The translations under genes were made by a program, and so were the position numbers. Positions 35,741-48,926 of a stretch of DNA of 64,000 nt are shown piece by piece; positions within the stretch are counted from its first letter, which is position 1; every line of letters starts with the position of its first letter. Origin of the DNA: Cydia pomonella (taxonomy: Eukaryota > Arthropoda > Insecta > Lepidoptera > Tortricidae); assembly GCF_033807575.1 (NCBI RefSeq), contig NC_084707.1, positions 19,144,550 to 19,208,549 on the forward strand. The letters are read 5' to 3'. A model generated the notes under the pieces. The model did no database searches. It had not been told where the DNA came from and worked only from the letters and a program-made list of their open reading frames with translations.

Positions 35741-38582
35741 ACGCGTCAGCTTTTAATAAACCATCGAGTTATAAAAGGGTTATAAATGTCGCTGTTGAAA
35801 ATGAATTGAAATATGTAACTCTACCTACTAGTTTCATAGCATATAATATATATTATATTATAAATAAGAGATTGCCCATATTTTATAGTTTGCAACATCT
35901 ACATAGGTGTATTCTAATTATTTATGTTAAGTATTTAAATGAAAAATTACATTTAATTAAAACAGACATAAGTAGATAAACTGAGAACAAGGTATCGGGA
36001 ATATCTTATATTTGTAAGCGGTATTTTGTTCAGCAAAGACTCAAAAAGGAATCGAAATGGGAAAGAGCCTTTTGTCCGCCAACAAGCAAAAAAAAAAAAC
36101 GTCTCATTTTTTTGTTTTTAAATATGCTTCATTAATGTTCATGTCGGGGAGCCATAACAAACCGGTCTAGTTTATCGCCGGTAAATCAGCCATAATCTGT
36201 TTCAGCTAAGGTGCGGCTTTATTAGCACGCGTATTAGCTGGCCACTCCGCGAGGTGTGCCACATATCGATCGCCTCAGGTGTCTATTTCAGTCCCGTATA
36301 TTTCAAGGGTAGATTTAGCTGTAGATATATATTATTCAAACACGTATTTGTGACGTCGACTCGACGAATTAAGTGATTCTTTAAGGGTTTCTTATAATTA
36401 GCTGATCTTATAATTGGACACTTCATGAGTGTACCACAAATTGAGCACTTACTCCCGTGGTAATTTGATGGAGTAGATTTACAAATATTAATCTTACCTG
36501 ATTGTAGATACTTGTACAGTATGTGTATGTATACCTACTGAATGTGTAAACTATTATATAATGATTTTATTAAGGCATACATATAGTGATTTTTATATTT
36601 TCATCAACAAATCAAGCATTTACATTTAAATGACATTTAATGAAGTGGAACTGCTGATGCTGATCAGAATGGAACTATTCAACGCCGCATAGTTCACATT
36701 TGACAATTTGTTCTCTTTGCGTGTTTGTGAAGAAGTTAGGTTTTTTAAGGCAAATTTTTGTGAAGCTTGAGTTCTGATGATGGATTCCGTCAGAATTAAA
36801 GGTACTTTTCAACTCTTTTATGCATACTTGTATCCATTATTATTATTATTTGATGCGGTGGTGTGAAATAATTTAATTTGAATACAGTCGAATACCCTAT
36901 TGCGGGTATCTTACCAGTCAACCATAGGGCAAATCTGAAATGTGTGAAGGTGGGTGCAGTGACAAAAAAAAAACATTTTACCTCCTTTTCTACATAATTA
37001 CTTTAGGCGTCGGACGCTGTTTTTTTAATTTCATTGTATGAATGCTAAAATCAAAAATAATATTTCTCCGGTCTGCCTCATTATAGTCGGTTTCTTTTCT
37101 TAAAAAATATTATATTATATACAATGTGTTTGTCCACGTATAGTGGAGCCGTTAACCACGTATAGAACGATGAATTTTATCGACAAATCATCCCCTATAC
37201 TTATGTTTTTTCTCAACCATTTTAAAAATCCACCGTTTCAAAGTTTTATGTTGCCGTACACTACTGCACTTGGTTAATGTACCATTATCTGCCCATTTAC
37301 CTATCGCACATTAAAAAAAAATCATTCAATAGCTTATGAATTAGGGCATAAATTTGAAGCATAAATGTCACAAAGAGTTTTCCACACTTACTCGATAAAA
37401 ATTGTCTTAGAAAATTTCCTTTTTTTTACATTTTATCTTTTTTCGAAAACAAGGTCGTTGACCTGTACTTTTTTAATTGTTAAATGATAATACAGGATAT
37501 CAGCTAAAAGTTGAAATCAAAATGATAGCCCTAGTTAAAATACTTCACAAGTTACACGAGTCCAAACAAGACCTTCTGTAATGAGCGTCAACTTAAATAG
37601 TTCTAAAGAAACATTGCCCGCCGCCCGAATTATCATTTGGAATTGAAGCAACTTAGTTCGGATAAAGCGAGTCTTGCAATCCCTGTTCCGGCTAAGGATT
37701 GTATAGTGCTTTTCTCAAATAATGTAAGGAAATATTATAATTAAAATAACTACTAAGTAATCACTTAAATAAGTTTAAACTTGACATTTGAAAAAGCTAT
37801 TCGAGCATCATGTTTAACCGCTTATAAATATAGTACCATAGATTTTGTTTCTTTTTTTTAATCTGAATGTCGCAAGTATGCTTACAGAGAGAGTGGTCGT
37901 TGGCTGCAAAGAGCATATAATCACTACGTTTTAAGAGACGGGACTTCCATACTAGCGAGTGGACTCAGTTTGTTTCGCAAATCATTACCAAAATCTACGA
38001 CAAAGAACTGTCAAGGAACCATAATACCAACATAACCGATTTAAATAGTGTAGTACGCTACACGCTTGCGATTCTTATCGATATCGATAAAATGGGGAGG
38101 GTTGAAACATAGGCTCCTGTCTACAAATTTTGTACTCGAAATCAGGTTAGCATCGAGTCCACATTTAAGTTGTTATATAGTGGATAGTTCTTTGAGTGGA
38201 CTAATATCTGGTCGGGCTTAATGTGGACCCGAATTATTTTAATACAGTTTTTAAGTCGTGTTTTTTTTATTTTATTTAAAGCTTTATTTTCAAAATGTTC
38301 TGCACATACATGTTTCAATAAATGTTACTTTTCTATGGGAAGATGTATCGTCAGGTCTTCGTTCCCAACAAATTTGACCCACTGCCTGCATCTGAAAACA
38401 TACAGCCTTGGACAAACATGACTTTATCTACAGTTTATATTCCAAGTATTTCCTAATGAGATGATCAACTGATTATTTAGCGCTAATATGCATCTATAAA
38501 TCATGTTTTTCGGCATCCAGTTATCAACAACCCTTTATCAATGCTCTAACTTTTTATGTATTTATATGTCTGTTAATCATGA
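35741..38582. other. non-coding, nothing recognised
   Basis: AT-rich. A GC-richer patch at 36150-36300 might be a conserved regulatory block, but nothing in the sequence alone proves it. Confidence 0.35.
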
Positions 38583-38678
38583 GAACCGGTCTGGCCTACT
38601 GGGCAGTAACCCTGCCTATGAAGCCGATGGTCCCAGGTTCAAATCCTGGTACGGGCATTTATTTGTGTATAAACATAC
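38583..38678 (+). repeat. tRNA-headed SINE, 3'-truncated
   Basis: Contains TCTGGCCTACTGGGCAGTAA (A-box region) and GGTCCCAGGTTCAAATCCTG (B-box region), then GGGCATTTATTTGTGTA. This is the same head as the minus-strand copy at 55005-55272. The body after the head is lost. The anticodon stem is not tRNA-like enough for a real tRNA gene. Confidence 0.7.
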
Positions 38679-39849
38679 AATTATCGATAGTTTTAGTACA
38701 TCCCTAGTTCACAACTAAAAATAATATAAAATATCAAATTTTCAATGTGTTTAAAGCCTGCTGCACCAAAATAAGGTCAAAAGTATCTAAAGCAATACGT
38801 ACCGGTCTTTATCCAAGGGAAATTTTGCCATAAAATCCCTTTTTTCGTGATTTTCTCGAGTGGCTCGCTTGCCACATATTTCACACTTAGTAAACCATTT
38901 TCTCGGTGGCATTATAACAAAGTCGCTCTTTACTCTGATCACGATTCACTATTTTCGATATTTTCACTAAATAATAAAGAAATTGCACGAAATACTCGAA
39001 CAAAACATTGAAGCCTTCATAACAAACAAAACAATTAGGTTGACAGTTGACTTGATGTAAACTTGACAGAATAAATAGCACTGACGTTTTATTTTTCTTT
39101 GTTGGCAAAGATTTGCGAAACAAGTTCCATACAAAACTTATTTTGTTCCTAGTTGCGTTAGCCTGGTTGGCTGTATGTAATTTTTTTTTATTATCGTTCC
39201 ATAATACTGACACTGGCAGGTAGTACTAATTCTTCAGCATAGTTGCACGGAATAAATAAGACGTACCCGTAGTTAGTCCTGTGCCAACAAAGCAGTTCGC
39301 TAAGTAAATAAGATGAAATTAACAAGTTTCATTACTTATTTGCATACCCAAACTTTTAACGTGTGAGTTCATAGCATTAAATTACAGAGTAGCAACGAAC
39401 TACAATTATTACAAACAAATTATTACATCTAAAAGGGTAACACGATAAAGCTCACATTTCAAATTAGATACACAAAAGAATGCTCTCTCAGCTCATTAAC
39501 TAAGCTTAGGTACACACATGCAATGTTGACATGCGACAGACTTTAGCAGACGGCTGAACACCTTCACATATATTTTATGGCACTATTATTCATTAGCGTT
39601 GGCGCTAAGGACACACCCTCGTGAGCTGAGTTATTATACGTCATTAATTCAACGACATGAATTGAAGAGCCTCTCAGGCACTTTTAATGATACCCTATTA
39701 CTGAGGGCCGATGGGCGATAAGGAAATGAGGACTAAAGTGTCGATCGTTGTCTAGAATACTTTAAAAATAGATTGTTGATAATCCTATCTATCCGTTATA
39801 TTTCTACCCGTTTTGTGTGCACCTAGTTGTAAATATGTTTTCATTTCTC

Positions 39850-40235
39850 ATACTCTGATAGAGGGTTATTCTAAAAAGTGTGCTGAAAGTCATACGTTTC
39901 TGCGCTAGAGCATTTTACTTTCCATGTACGATTTTTAATTTTTTTACGTTAAGAAATTGAAATTTGGTCTGAATTGGATTCGTTATACAATTTCCATTCT
40001 GATATTTAACTCCCCATTCCATAAATAACGGCACTTTTACCTAAATAGAAAGTCAAGAAATGCTATACCAAATTATACTTAGGTAATTATGTTTAAAAAA
40101 ACACAGGTATTTTACTTTTCTCGAGTAAAGTAGAGAGTTTAACTCGGTTGACAGGCAACATTTCAGCCTCGAACTATCGCCCAAACTACCTTGGCAGAAA
40201 TGAGGACCTTTCATCCCTTGGTTGTCTATTAATAC
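39850..40235 (-). repeat. dispersed repeat family C, copy 1
   Basis: The reverse complement aligns with 45905-46375: GATGAAAGG.CCTCATTTCTGCC, GTAGTTTG, TATAGCATTTCTTGA, GTTATTTATGGAATGG, AAATATCAGAATG and GCACACTTTTTAGAA occur in the same order. Non-coding. Confidence 0.7.
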
Positions 40236-41479
40236 AACAGACCGAACCCAAAACGATTCATTTTTCGAGAAACCGTATTAGGCAAGTGCGACGCACAATC
40301 ATCGAATCACCGCTGAACTACGATCGTAGCGCTATGTCATAGCCGATAACACATGTTTCCCGGTATGTAGCGAAACTGCTTCGCAGAGGCAAAACGACAA
40401 CGTGTCGTGATTATATCGCTCAATGGGTTAATGGTGCGCAAATAAATAAGACACCTAACAAAAGACCATTCATCTTCTTAGCGTTGTCCTGGCTTAATAA
40501 GACTAAAATATTGTTTTGAGTGATAGAAACACTTGATACACAAAAAAAAAAACTGAATTCGTGCACATAATTTCTACTTTCTCGGAAATTTCCGTTTCGG
40601 ATGCGTTCCCGTAAACGTTCTCGCTATATATACGTTTGCAAACATTCTCGAGAACGCAACATCCCTACCTACAAGGCAATTATATGTACGTTGCTCTACA
40701 AAATGGCCCATTGCTATTTACTACGAAGTGCCCGCAGAATGTTACTAACGGTAGCTCCCTCACCGCGTTCAGGCCTGAATTATAAATAACAATCTGCTAA
40801 GTTCGGTAAGGCCCGTAGTTTTTTAAAGGGTATTTTGGTGACATTACGACAGGCATTGTGTATTCTGTGCCATTTCGTGCCGCAGAATAAAATAGTGGAA
40901 TTATTTACTGTCAAAGATAATATATTTTGAAATTCGTATTCCGAAGGTAAACATAAGAGAAAACTGTGTAAAAAATAAATATAATTCCTATATTCCGACG
41001 AACTAATAATCAAATTTCAATTCTGATGAAAGTGTAAACGTCCTGAAAACTCAATTCTAAATAAAAATGTTTTTATTTTTATTAAAGCTATACCTAACTT
41101 ATGACGGAGTACTATAAAAACAAAATTGAAATATATAAAAAGGGATTGAGAACATCCTACTTTCTTTAATAATTAGTTCATATCTCCTTGGATTTCACGG
41201 GCCTATAAATCCCGGTCTTTTGATAGGCTTGCATGGGGATATAGATCCAACACGTAGAGGCCTCTTGGAGAGCTTTAATGTCATGTAGAACGCCTGCTGG
41301 AACCCGTTCACGGGCGCAACAATAGACACCAATGAACCGGTCGCAACAGGCATTGGGACTATTGTAGTAAAGTGAACAGTATAACGGTCTATGGATTGAA
41401 GTTTGGGAGGACAATGAGACTGGGTTATTGCAAAGACGTCCGGACACCTGCCATAACAATGTTTTCACTAGTTATCGAG

Positions 41480-41860
41480 GCAGGCGGTGACTCGCCGCCC
41501 ACTAGATGGGCCCCTGAAAATGCCGTCCTGAAGACGACCAGGAGCAACACCGGTGTGAGCGGCTCAGGGGTGTCGAGAGGTGTACGCCGCTTTCTACCCA
41601 GTGGCTGATAACAGCCACTGTGCCAACTCGCGTCTTATGCAAGTTTTCACTTCCACCCCTGAAGCATTTAGCTCTAACGACTCCTCTCTGGACGGCCAAT
41701 GAAGGCAAGCCAAAGCTGAGAGTCCTGCGGGTCCCCTTGGGGTCCACTCCGACCGACGAAGACACGCCGGAGACGGAGACCCTGACCGACTCTCGGGAGT
41801 ACTCGGGTCCGTGGGGTCGTTACTCCCCAACAGCTCGCCACAATTATGTTATCAAAATAC
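41480..41860 (+). repeat. GC-rich dispersed repeat family D, copy 1
   Basis: Shares ordered blocks with the reverse complement of 48115-48445: AGCAACACCGGTGTGAG, GAGAGGTGT, CCAACTCGC, CTCTGGACGG, AGGCAAGCC and GTGGGGTCGTTACTCCCCAA. The copies differ by substitutions and indels. Overlapping open frames on both strands reflect base composition. Possibly the 5' UTR of a non-LTR element, but no coding part is attached. Confidence 0.55.
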
Positions 41861-42424
41861 CCATTCATTCATTGTACGTTGATAGTAAAGTAAATCACGT
41901 ACACACGGATCCTCATATACCAAAATTCTCATGAACAAAGCCGCGACCTGACTATTTTCACATAAGAAAAATCAAAGCTCTCTACTCGTATATCGACAGT
42001 AACGTGCGTTGATATAGGTATTGTTTAGGGCAATCCATCACGCAGGGCATTGTTGTGGCTTTACAGCTCGTAATAGAATTTCAGCTGAAACTGATAAGCC
42101 CATGCATCACCCTAATGGCTGGTAGGAAGGTAAACTACGCGTAATACGCATGTGCTGCCCGCTGTAGATAAAGCTAAGTACCGTACTTTGCGCGTCTTCT
42201 AAATTGTTTATGACAACTAAGTGTGGCTTAAACCAAATTGGCGTGGGTTCACGAACAACTAAAAGCAGATAGTAGGTATATTATATTCCTTAATAATTAA
42301 CATACATATTTCTAATTGGTTGATAGTTTTATAAAACTATAGTTAGGTTTGTTGTTTTTTAAATATTTAGCAATCTAGCATTTTTGGTAATTTATATAAG
42401 GTGTATACATGCAAAGTCTTCTTC

Positions 42425-42515
42425 CTCGCGTTGTCCCGGCATTTTGCCACTGTTCATGGGAGCCTGGGGTCCGCTTGGCAACTAATCCCGAGAATTGGCG
42501 TAGGCACGAGTTTTT
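42425..42515 (-). repeat. fragment of the 2920-3180 SINE family
   Basis: CGCGTTGTCCCGGCATTTTG, GGGAGCCTGGGGTCCGCTTG and ATTGGCGTAGGCAC match the 3' part of the SINE at 2920-3010 at high identity. Confidence 0.7.
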
Positions 42516-42789
42516 ACTGTAAACTACTCAAGAGCCGAATGTGCTCACGTTCATCTTAATTGTTACTTGCTATCAGGTTGCAAAGACAATACAAAATACT
42601 CTTTATTAAAAAATAAAAATATTATTTATTAAGGTATAACCCCATTACATTATGTATAACAAATTATTAATTAATATTACACTACAACTACACTAAGATT
42701 AAAAAGGAATAAGTGAAACCTTACTCCTACAATAGTATATTTCGTATACAGTCTTAACAAACACCTCAATACAGAAACTACAGGTGCTC

Positions 42790-43940
42790 TTATCGCTAAA
42801 AAAAATCGGCCAAGAGCATGCCGGGCCATGCTCAGTATAGGGTTCCGTAGTTACTCTTCCATCACAATCAGCTAAACTGGAGCTTAAGTATAGAAGATTG
42901 TTAACCAAGGGATGAAACGGTACATTTTACCCGAGTTAAACAAATAGGCAAATTTACATAATCAGTTTCTAATTAAAGTAACAACTTACTTGTAATCGGA
43001 GACTTTGCATGTCTAACGATAAATCTCCCATAGCGAAAAACATTTAGATTGCTATATAGATGAATAAAACACATATTTTAGCAAACTGCAGTAATTTTAA
43101 AATGATTTGGTTCATTAAAGCATGAAAAAGTAAAGAATAACAATAAGTCCTAGTCATAAATGCATCGTGCATGAGTGCAATAAACGAATATGAATATAAA
43201 ATAACGCGGGATTGCCTCTTACTTGTTAATTTTTACTCTTTTGTTCTACAACTGCCACAAGTCAACGACTTTACTCATACAGCCAATGAAACTGTTATAG
43301 ACAAATTAAATATTAAATAAAAATACAATGAGTAAAAGAAAAAAATATCTTAAATTTTAGCTTATCTATGTAGATAATGCCAAATAACTTTAGCTACCCA
43401 TTTATTGTCGTAATAACGTTTAACTGTGGATGTGCGTCTTTTTATTATGAAGGGGAAACTTTTTGCGATAACTCAAAAACAGATAAACTGATCATGTCCG
43501 CTATAGTTTGCATTTAATGTCTTTCTTAAGCGCTACTTCTACGATTTTTTACATATATTTTGGACCTATGGTTTAAAATTTAGAGGGGGGGGCTCATTTT
43601 TTTTTCTTTTGGAGCGATTATCTCCGAATATATTTGCTTTATCAAAATATGTTTGCTAAATACCACTATTAGTTTTAAAATACCTTTCCAACGATACCCC
43701 ACACTGTAGGATTGAAGCAAAAAAAAATGTACCCCCACTTTACGTGTAGGAGAGGTACCCTAAAAAAATTAAATTTTTAGATTTTATTGTACGACTTTGT
43801 CAGCTTTATTGATTTATATGTCCATGCCAAATTTCATCTTTCTAGCACTAACGACCACGGACCAAAGCCTCGGACAGACAGACGGACATGGCGAAAGTAT
43901 AAGGGTTCCTAGTTGACTACGGACCCCTAAAAAGCGATCT
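42790..43940 (-). repeat. dispersed repeat, copy 2, uninterrupted
   Basis: Read on the minus strand, 43940-43455 matches 4951-5490 and 42975-42790 matches 7618-7805. Between them are about 480 bp (42975-43455) with no counterpart in copy 1. The ends share GGGGTCCGTAGTCAACTAGG and CTCTTGGCCGATTTTT. A G/C homopolymer-rich patch at 43583-43590 corresponds to the C-run at 5338-5345. Confidence 0.75.
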
Positions 43941-44574
43941 ATTCCAGACAGGTTAATAGCTGGACTGTTTATAATAAAAAAATGTAAGAAAAATACAATT
44001 GTCGTAGGTAGACTATAATTTCATATAGCTGATCTAGAGAGTAGACACAATTTTTTACAAAAAATAATAACATGTGGCATAATATATGACTAATATTACT
44101 CCTATACTTTTTCGCAGTTCTTCCAACACTCACATGCGTAACTTATTGTGTTTAATATCGCGGACAGGGTGAAAAAAGTAAGATGTAAAACTGGCTCATG
44201 TGTCCCCGTCGAGCCGAATAAGCGCATAATGAAAAGAGGCACAAAAGCGGCGCGGTCCGGCCGCCTATATTGCTTCCGCTAATAAAATGCGAGACGAAAA
44301 TTCAATAAAAATTTCGAATCACTTTTTACAGTTGACATTGACACCGTAGCTTTAAAAGTTGGTTAGAGTTATGGGTTTTTTCAGTTCTTGTCAGACGTGA
44401 TTTTGGTCTTGGATGTTCTTGACATGTCTATATTTTGGTATGATTTATGAGTAATATGTACACGTGATATCAGTACCTTACGATAGAAAAGAAACTCACT
44501 AGTCTTACTGTACTACTGCTTGTACTATAATATTACTAGACGTTGCACTGAACAATAGACTGTAGTAGGTTTGT

Positions 44575-44915
44575 TACATAATAAGTTTTTGGCAAAAATT
44601 TCATTTTTGGGTCAAGCTTTTATCGCTGACTGTACTTTTCTTTGCACAAGCAACTAATACTCATCGAGACAATTCTAAAAACCCTAAACATAATTAGGTT
44701 AGGTTGTTTTATCACAGAGTTCCTATGGCCATCTCCTGTCTCCATGATCAGATCATCTCGATGGTACCATAATATTGCATTGTCATCCGACTTACTCGTA
44801 CATATATGTATGCAAATTTTCAGCTTCATCGGAAACCGGGAAGTGGGTCAAATTTAACTTGTAAGATTTGATTACAAACAGACAACGGTCAGGTAAAAGT
44901 AAATAAAAGCTTGTA
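44575..44915 (+). repeat. lepidopteran dispersed repeat, non-coding
   Basis: Contains GGTCAAGCTTTTATCGCTGA, TTCCTATGGCCATCTCCTGT and GGAAACCGGGAAGTGGGTCA, a block I recognise as frequent in lepidopteran introns. Open frames on both strands across it are shadows. Only one copy is in this window. Confidence 0.5.
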
Positions 44916-44917
44916 AA

Positions 44918-45260
44918 AACCGCACTAGTGCGAGTGGGACTCGCCCACCGAGGGTTCCGTACTTTTTAGTATTTGTTATTATAGCGGCAACTGAAATACA
45001 TCCCCTGTGAAAATTTCAACTAGTCCCCCTGTGAAATGTCTAGCTGTCGCGGTTCATGAGATACAGCCTTGACATGACAGATGGACAGCGGAGTCTTAGT
45101 GATAGGGTCACGTTTTACCCTTTGGGTACGGAACCCTTTTTATTTTTGTTCCCGGAGTGGGCGAATACGTTTACGCACCGTCCCCCCGGCCACGGGAAGG
45201 CCATGATGAGGGGTGTGTGGAACTCGCCGCTCCTGTCCCCTGGGTACGGAACCATAAAAT
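44918..45260 (-). repeat. repeat of the GGTTCCGTAC family with internal insertion or duplication
   Basis: On the minus strand: GGTTCCGTACCCAAAGGGTA, a GCTGTCC block, then TCTAGCTATT-like and TGAAATTTTCACAGG blocks, ending GAGTCCCACTCGCACTAGTG. This is a familiar lepidopteran repeat. GGGTACGGAACC occurs twice (about 45123 and 45241) around a GC-rich 105-bp segment, as if that segment were inserted or duplicated at the element's end. Confidence 0.55.
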
Positions 45261-45904
45261 AAATACCTACTTCACTGTAAGGTATATTTAAAGTAAACTT
45301 CTCTCTCATTGGCTCTAGGCGAGGGACGACTCGAAATTTTTTATTACATTTCTCACTTTGACCCTTATCACGGGTTAAATTTCAAAAAGCTAGCACGGTC
45401 TTCGGTACCCTTCACGTACGAGTCCTTGTAGTAATAAAATAAATTGAAACAGCGGCCTGGATATTCGTAAAATTAATAGCATTTTCCTTACACGCAAGAG
45501 TATTATGATATGATAAAAAGCTTGGTAAAATACAAAGAAAATAAATAATATTTATGTTTTGTCAAGCGTACTTTAGGGTTGATTAGCTCGGATCGGGAAA
45601 TATTTTCTAGATAAATAAATTCGATATATGCTCTGCACGTAATAATAACATACCTTATAAATATTACTACATACACGAACAATATAGCAAATAGGTATTC
45701 CAAATATGTTTTCGACTTGTTTGAAGTTGACGTTTGTTATTACGAGTATTGTCAATAGTCACGAACTAGCAACATTAAAGTAAAAATAGGTACAGATAAA
45801 CGTTAAACGTAGCATAACATTTATTTACGTAATTAACTATGGTAGAAATCTTTACATACGAGTATTTGTGACAAAGCTGAACTGAAAGGGTACAGCAAAT
45901 ACTT

Positions 45905-46375
45905 AATGCAGGAATAGTAGATTGTTAACCAAAAGATGAAAGGCACTCATTTCTGCCGAGGTAGTTTGACGCTCGAACGCAGTGAGATAAACATTCTACT
46001 TTTCATTTCAAATACCTACGTGGAAAGTAAAAAACATGTGTTTTTTTTAAACATGCTATTTTTATAGCATTTCTTGAGGGAACTTTCAACTAACCTCTGG
46101 TGTTGCAGGTGTCCATGGGCGGCGGTAATCGCTTACCATCAGGTGATCCGTCTGCTCGTTTGCCTCCTCTACTATAAAAAAATAAAAATAAAAATAACCA
46201 TTCATATAAAAGTGTCGTTATTTATGGAATGGAGAGTGAAATATCAGAATGAAAATTGTATAACAAATCCATTTAAAACGGAATAACAATTCCAAAAATT
46301 AAAAAAAGACCGTACTTGGAAAAGTATAACTTACTGCACACTTTTTAGAACAACAATGAGCATGAGAAATTAAAA
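45905..46375 (+). repeat. dispersed repeat family C, copy 2, carrying a nested SINE
   Basis: Aligns with the reverse complement of 39850-40235 over nearly its whole length. The alignment is interrupted by about 120 bp (46078-46198) that have the character of an independent retroposon. Confidence 0.7.
46078..46198 (+). repeat. short retroposon inserted in family C
   Basis: Has GGTGTTGCAGGTGTCCATGG, GCTTACCATCAGGTGATCCG and GCTCGTTTGCCTCC, then an A-rich (AAAAT)n tail. I recognise this as a common lepidopteran SINE/LINE 3' end. It shares the CTTACCATCAGG motif with the repeat at 20479 and 56578. Confidence 0.65.
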
Positions 46376-47070
46376 AATATTTAAATAAGAATATTAATGG
46401 TGAGTATCAAGGTCATTGAATGCAAATCAGGTAAGATTTATTTATGTTATTCAGATATAAACATTACCTACATACCTACCTTCTTCATTTTCCTGTTCCC
46501 ATTTCGCAATTTCATGCCCGAGTAATCAAATATCATGAAATATATTTCACATAAAATAATAAAACAAGTTCCAGTTACGTTTCCAACGAGGAAACACAAT
46601 CCGGAGAAATGTGTTCGAGAAAGCTAATAAATCATTTGAGTGCCAAGTATTTGTAATATACTCCAATGTTATGGAAACAACCTTGTTACGGGTTATTTTT
46701 CCGATGGAAATATATATATTACAATTACCTATGTCTTGCTTTTTATTTTTTAAACCGTAATATTTTATGAGGTATCTTATACGTCCCTAACGTACCTATG
46801 ATGCCACAAATGATTCTCATTCCGTGCAAATGAAAACGGGGAAAATTATTTCACGATGTCTGTAAAACTACTACCGCTTTGCGCGTTAAATATACTATTA
46901 CTATTCATCTTTTCTGTTTTCGACGTGTTTAATGATAATGTTTATACTGCAATTAGTTTCAACATAATTAACAAATTAAAACTAGTTTTTTTCTCATTTA
47001 TGGACAGTATGTCACCGTTTCTTTTAGAAGAGACTGAAATTCACGAAACGTCAAACTTAAACAGCTCTCA

Positions 47071-47257
47071 GTACCCCTAGTGTAAATATTTTCGACAGCG
47101 AAACGTGACGTACGCGTTTGCGTTGTCATTTTGTATGAGATTTTTGACTTTCCTAAACGTCCCGCTTGGCGCGCTGTTCAAAAACCCATACAAAATGAGA
47201 CTTAACGCAAACGCGTACGTTACGTTTCGCTATCGACTAAATTTACACTAGGGGTAC
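47071..47257. mobile_element. MITE with TA duplication and long inverted ends
   Basis: GTACCCCTAGTGTAAAT at the left mirrors ATTTACACTAGGGGTAC at the right. The inner arms contain GCGAAACGT and ACGTACGCGTTTGCGTT and their complements, so most of the 187 bp folds back. TA flanks CCCC...GGGG on both sides. Confidence 0.75.
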
Positions 47258-48114
47258 AGATTCTTGGTTTACGTTTCATTATTATTTCGTTTTACCATAG
47301 GTATTTTTTTGAAATATAAGTTCTAGCTCAATAAAGCAAGCATAAGTTTATTTGCGATAGTATTATATACTGGGAACGCATATAAAATGTAACAATTACA
47401 AAATGAATATCATGGATGATGAATTTAATTTATTACTTTCTGTATCATACGATATGTCGTTAATAGTAAGTATATACATAATTATTTATATACACAATAA
47501 CATTAGCGAGGATATTAACTACGAGTAATTTGCACTAAGTGGTGTGACACGATGTTGACGATAATGACTGGCGTCGTCCATCGTAGGGCCCCGGGGACAA
47601 ATGGTACACATGGACTAATTCAATGCGTTGGTGTTTGTTATGCACAATTACGTTTCATTATTAATGTGATACACATACACACAAAATACTTACTTTTGTG
47701 AAACATTATCCCACCGCCTTCTTCACTGAGATATAATATAGCAGGTATTCAACGGGCCAGTAATTAAGACATTGGAGTTGTACATTTGTTTATAAATACG
47801 AGAGTTAATGGCCTGGAACCAATTAGTAATGGCGATGGCGCTGTAAGCCCGCCCGGGGCTATCGTATCGCTGTTTTAATTGCTGTTAGTTGGGCCCGCGA
47901 CCCATCTTTGCTACCAAATGTAATTGGGCCTTTATTACTCGATCAACAAAAAAATATTGCAATATAAATTAAATGCCATTCACCAGTCTGGTATATTTTA
48001 CCAATTATTTCAATTACAAATATGATTGAAATTATCTTAATGCATGTAAGTACTTTACCTACGTAATGATATGATAATTATTAACAATAATATCAAATAA
48101 TAATTGAGGCGTAG

Positions 48115-48445
48115 GGATGTGACGATCTCATCGCCCGCTGGTTTTAACACTGCAATCAGTCAACTCAGGGCAGCTTTTGGTGAGCTGTAGGGGAGTAGCG
48201 ATCCCACGTACCCAAGTGCCCCTAGGGAGTTCTGTCAACCGAAGGAGGGTGGGTGGGACAGGATTATCTACCTCTGGCTTGCCTTAGCCAGCCGTCCAGA
48301 GTGAAGCCGAAAGAGCTGCGTTCTCGGGGGTAAATCCGGAAACATAAGTGGCGAGTTGGCTATATGTTTAAAGTCCAGGGACACCTCTCTACCCTCAGCT
48401 CTCATACCGGTGTTGCCATTGAGCCATCTTAGATGTCGCTTTTAT
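48115..48445 (-). repeat. GC-rich dispersed repeat family D, copy 2
   Basis: The reverse complement follows 41480-41860 block by block (see that entry). GC-rich against AT-rich flanks, non-coding. Confidence 0.55.
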
Positions 48446-48926
48446 ATATATTATTATGTTTGCTGCTGCTGAATACAGAGTTGTTATTGTTATTAAGATA
48501 CCTTACCCACACGGTTGTAATACAGGTTTGGTCGACAAGCATGAAAAATAAAAATACATAAAAATTCATGCTATATATTGCTCTGATAGTTAAATTACTT
48601 ATGATGACATTTGTGTTAAGTGTTTATCAACAAGCCTACTTGAATAAAGAATATTTTGATTTTAACATTTATTTTATATGTACCTAATTAGTAGAAGCCC
48701 AATATCATTTTGAATTAGGTAGGTGAAAATTCGTTTATAAAGAATTTTACTAGGAAAAAGTACCTATATTACTTATAAATATTATATTTTCATCAAATAC
48801 AAGGCTTGTCCTAAAAAACTATAGGTACATGCTGTTAACAAGACGCAATATATAGCTTTGACAACATAGAGACCGATTCTGTTTAAACAATTTGGTTTGG
48901 TATGGTTTTGGCAAGCGCGATGGACT

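Noticed and set aside
38583..38678. tRNA gene
   Set aside because: A- and B-box-like motifs are present, but acceptor and anticodon stems do not pair and the same head recurs as a SINE at 55005-55272.
46856..47080. 74-codon hydrophobic ATG frame
   Set aside because: Runs into the MITE at 47071 and has no codon-use or context support; AT-rich DNA often gives such Leu/Phe/Ile-rich frames.
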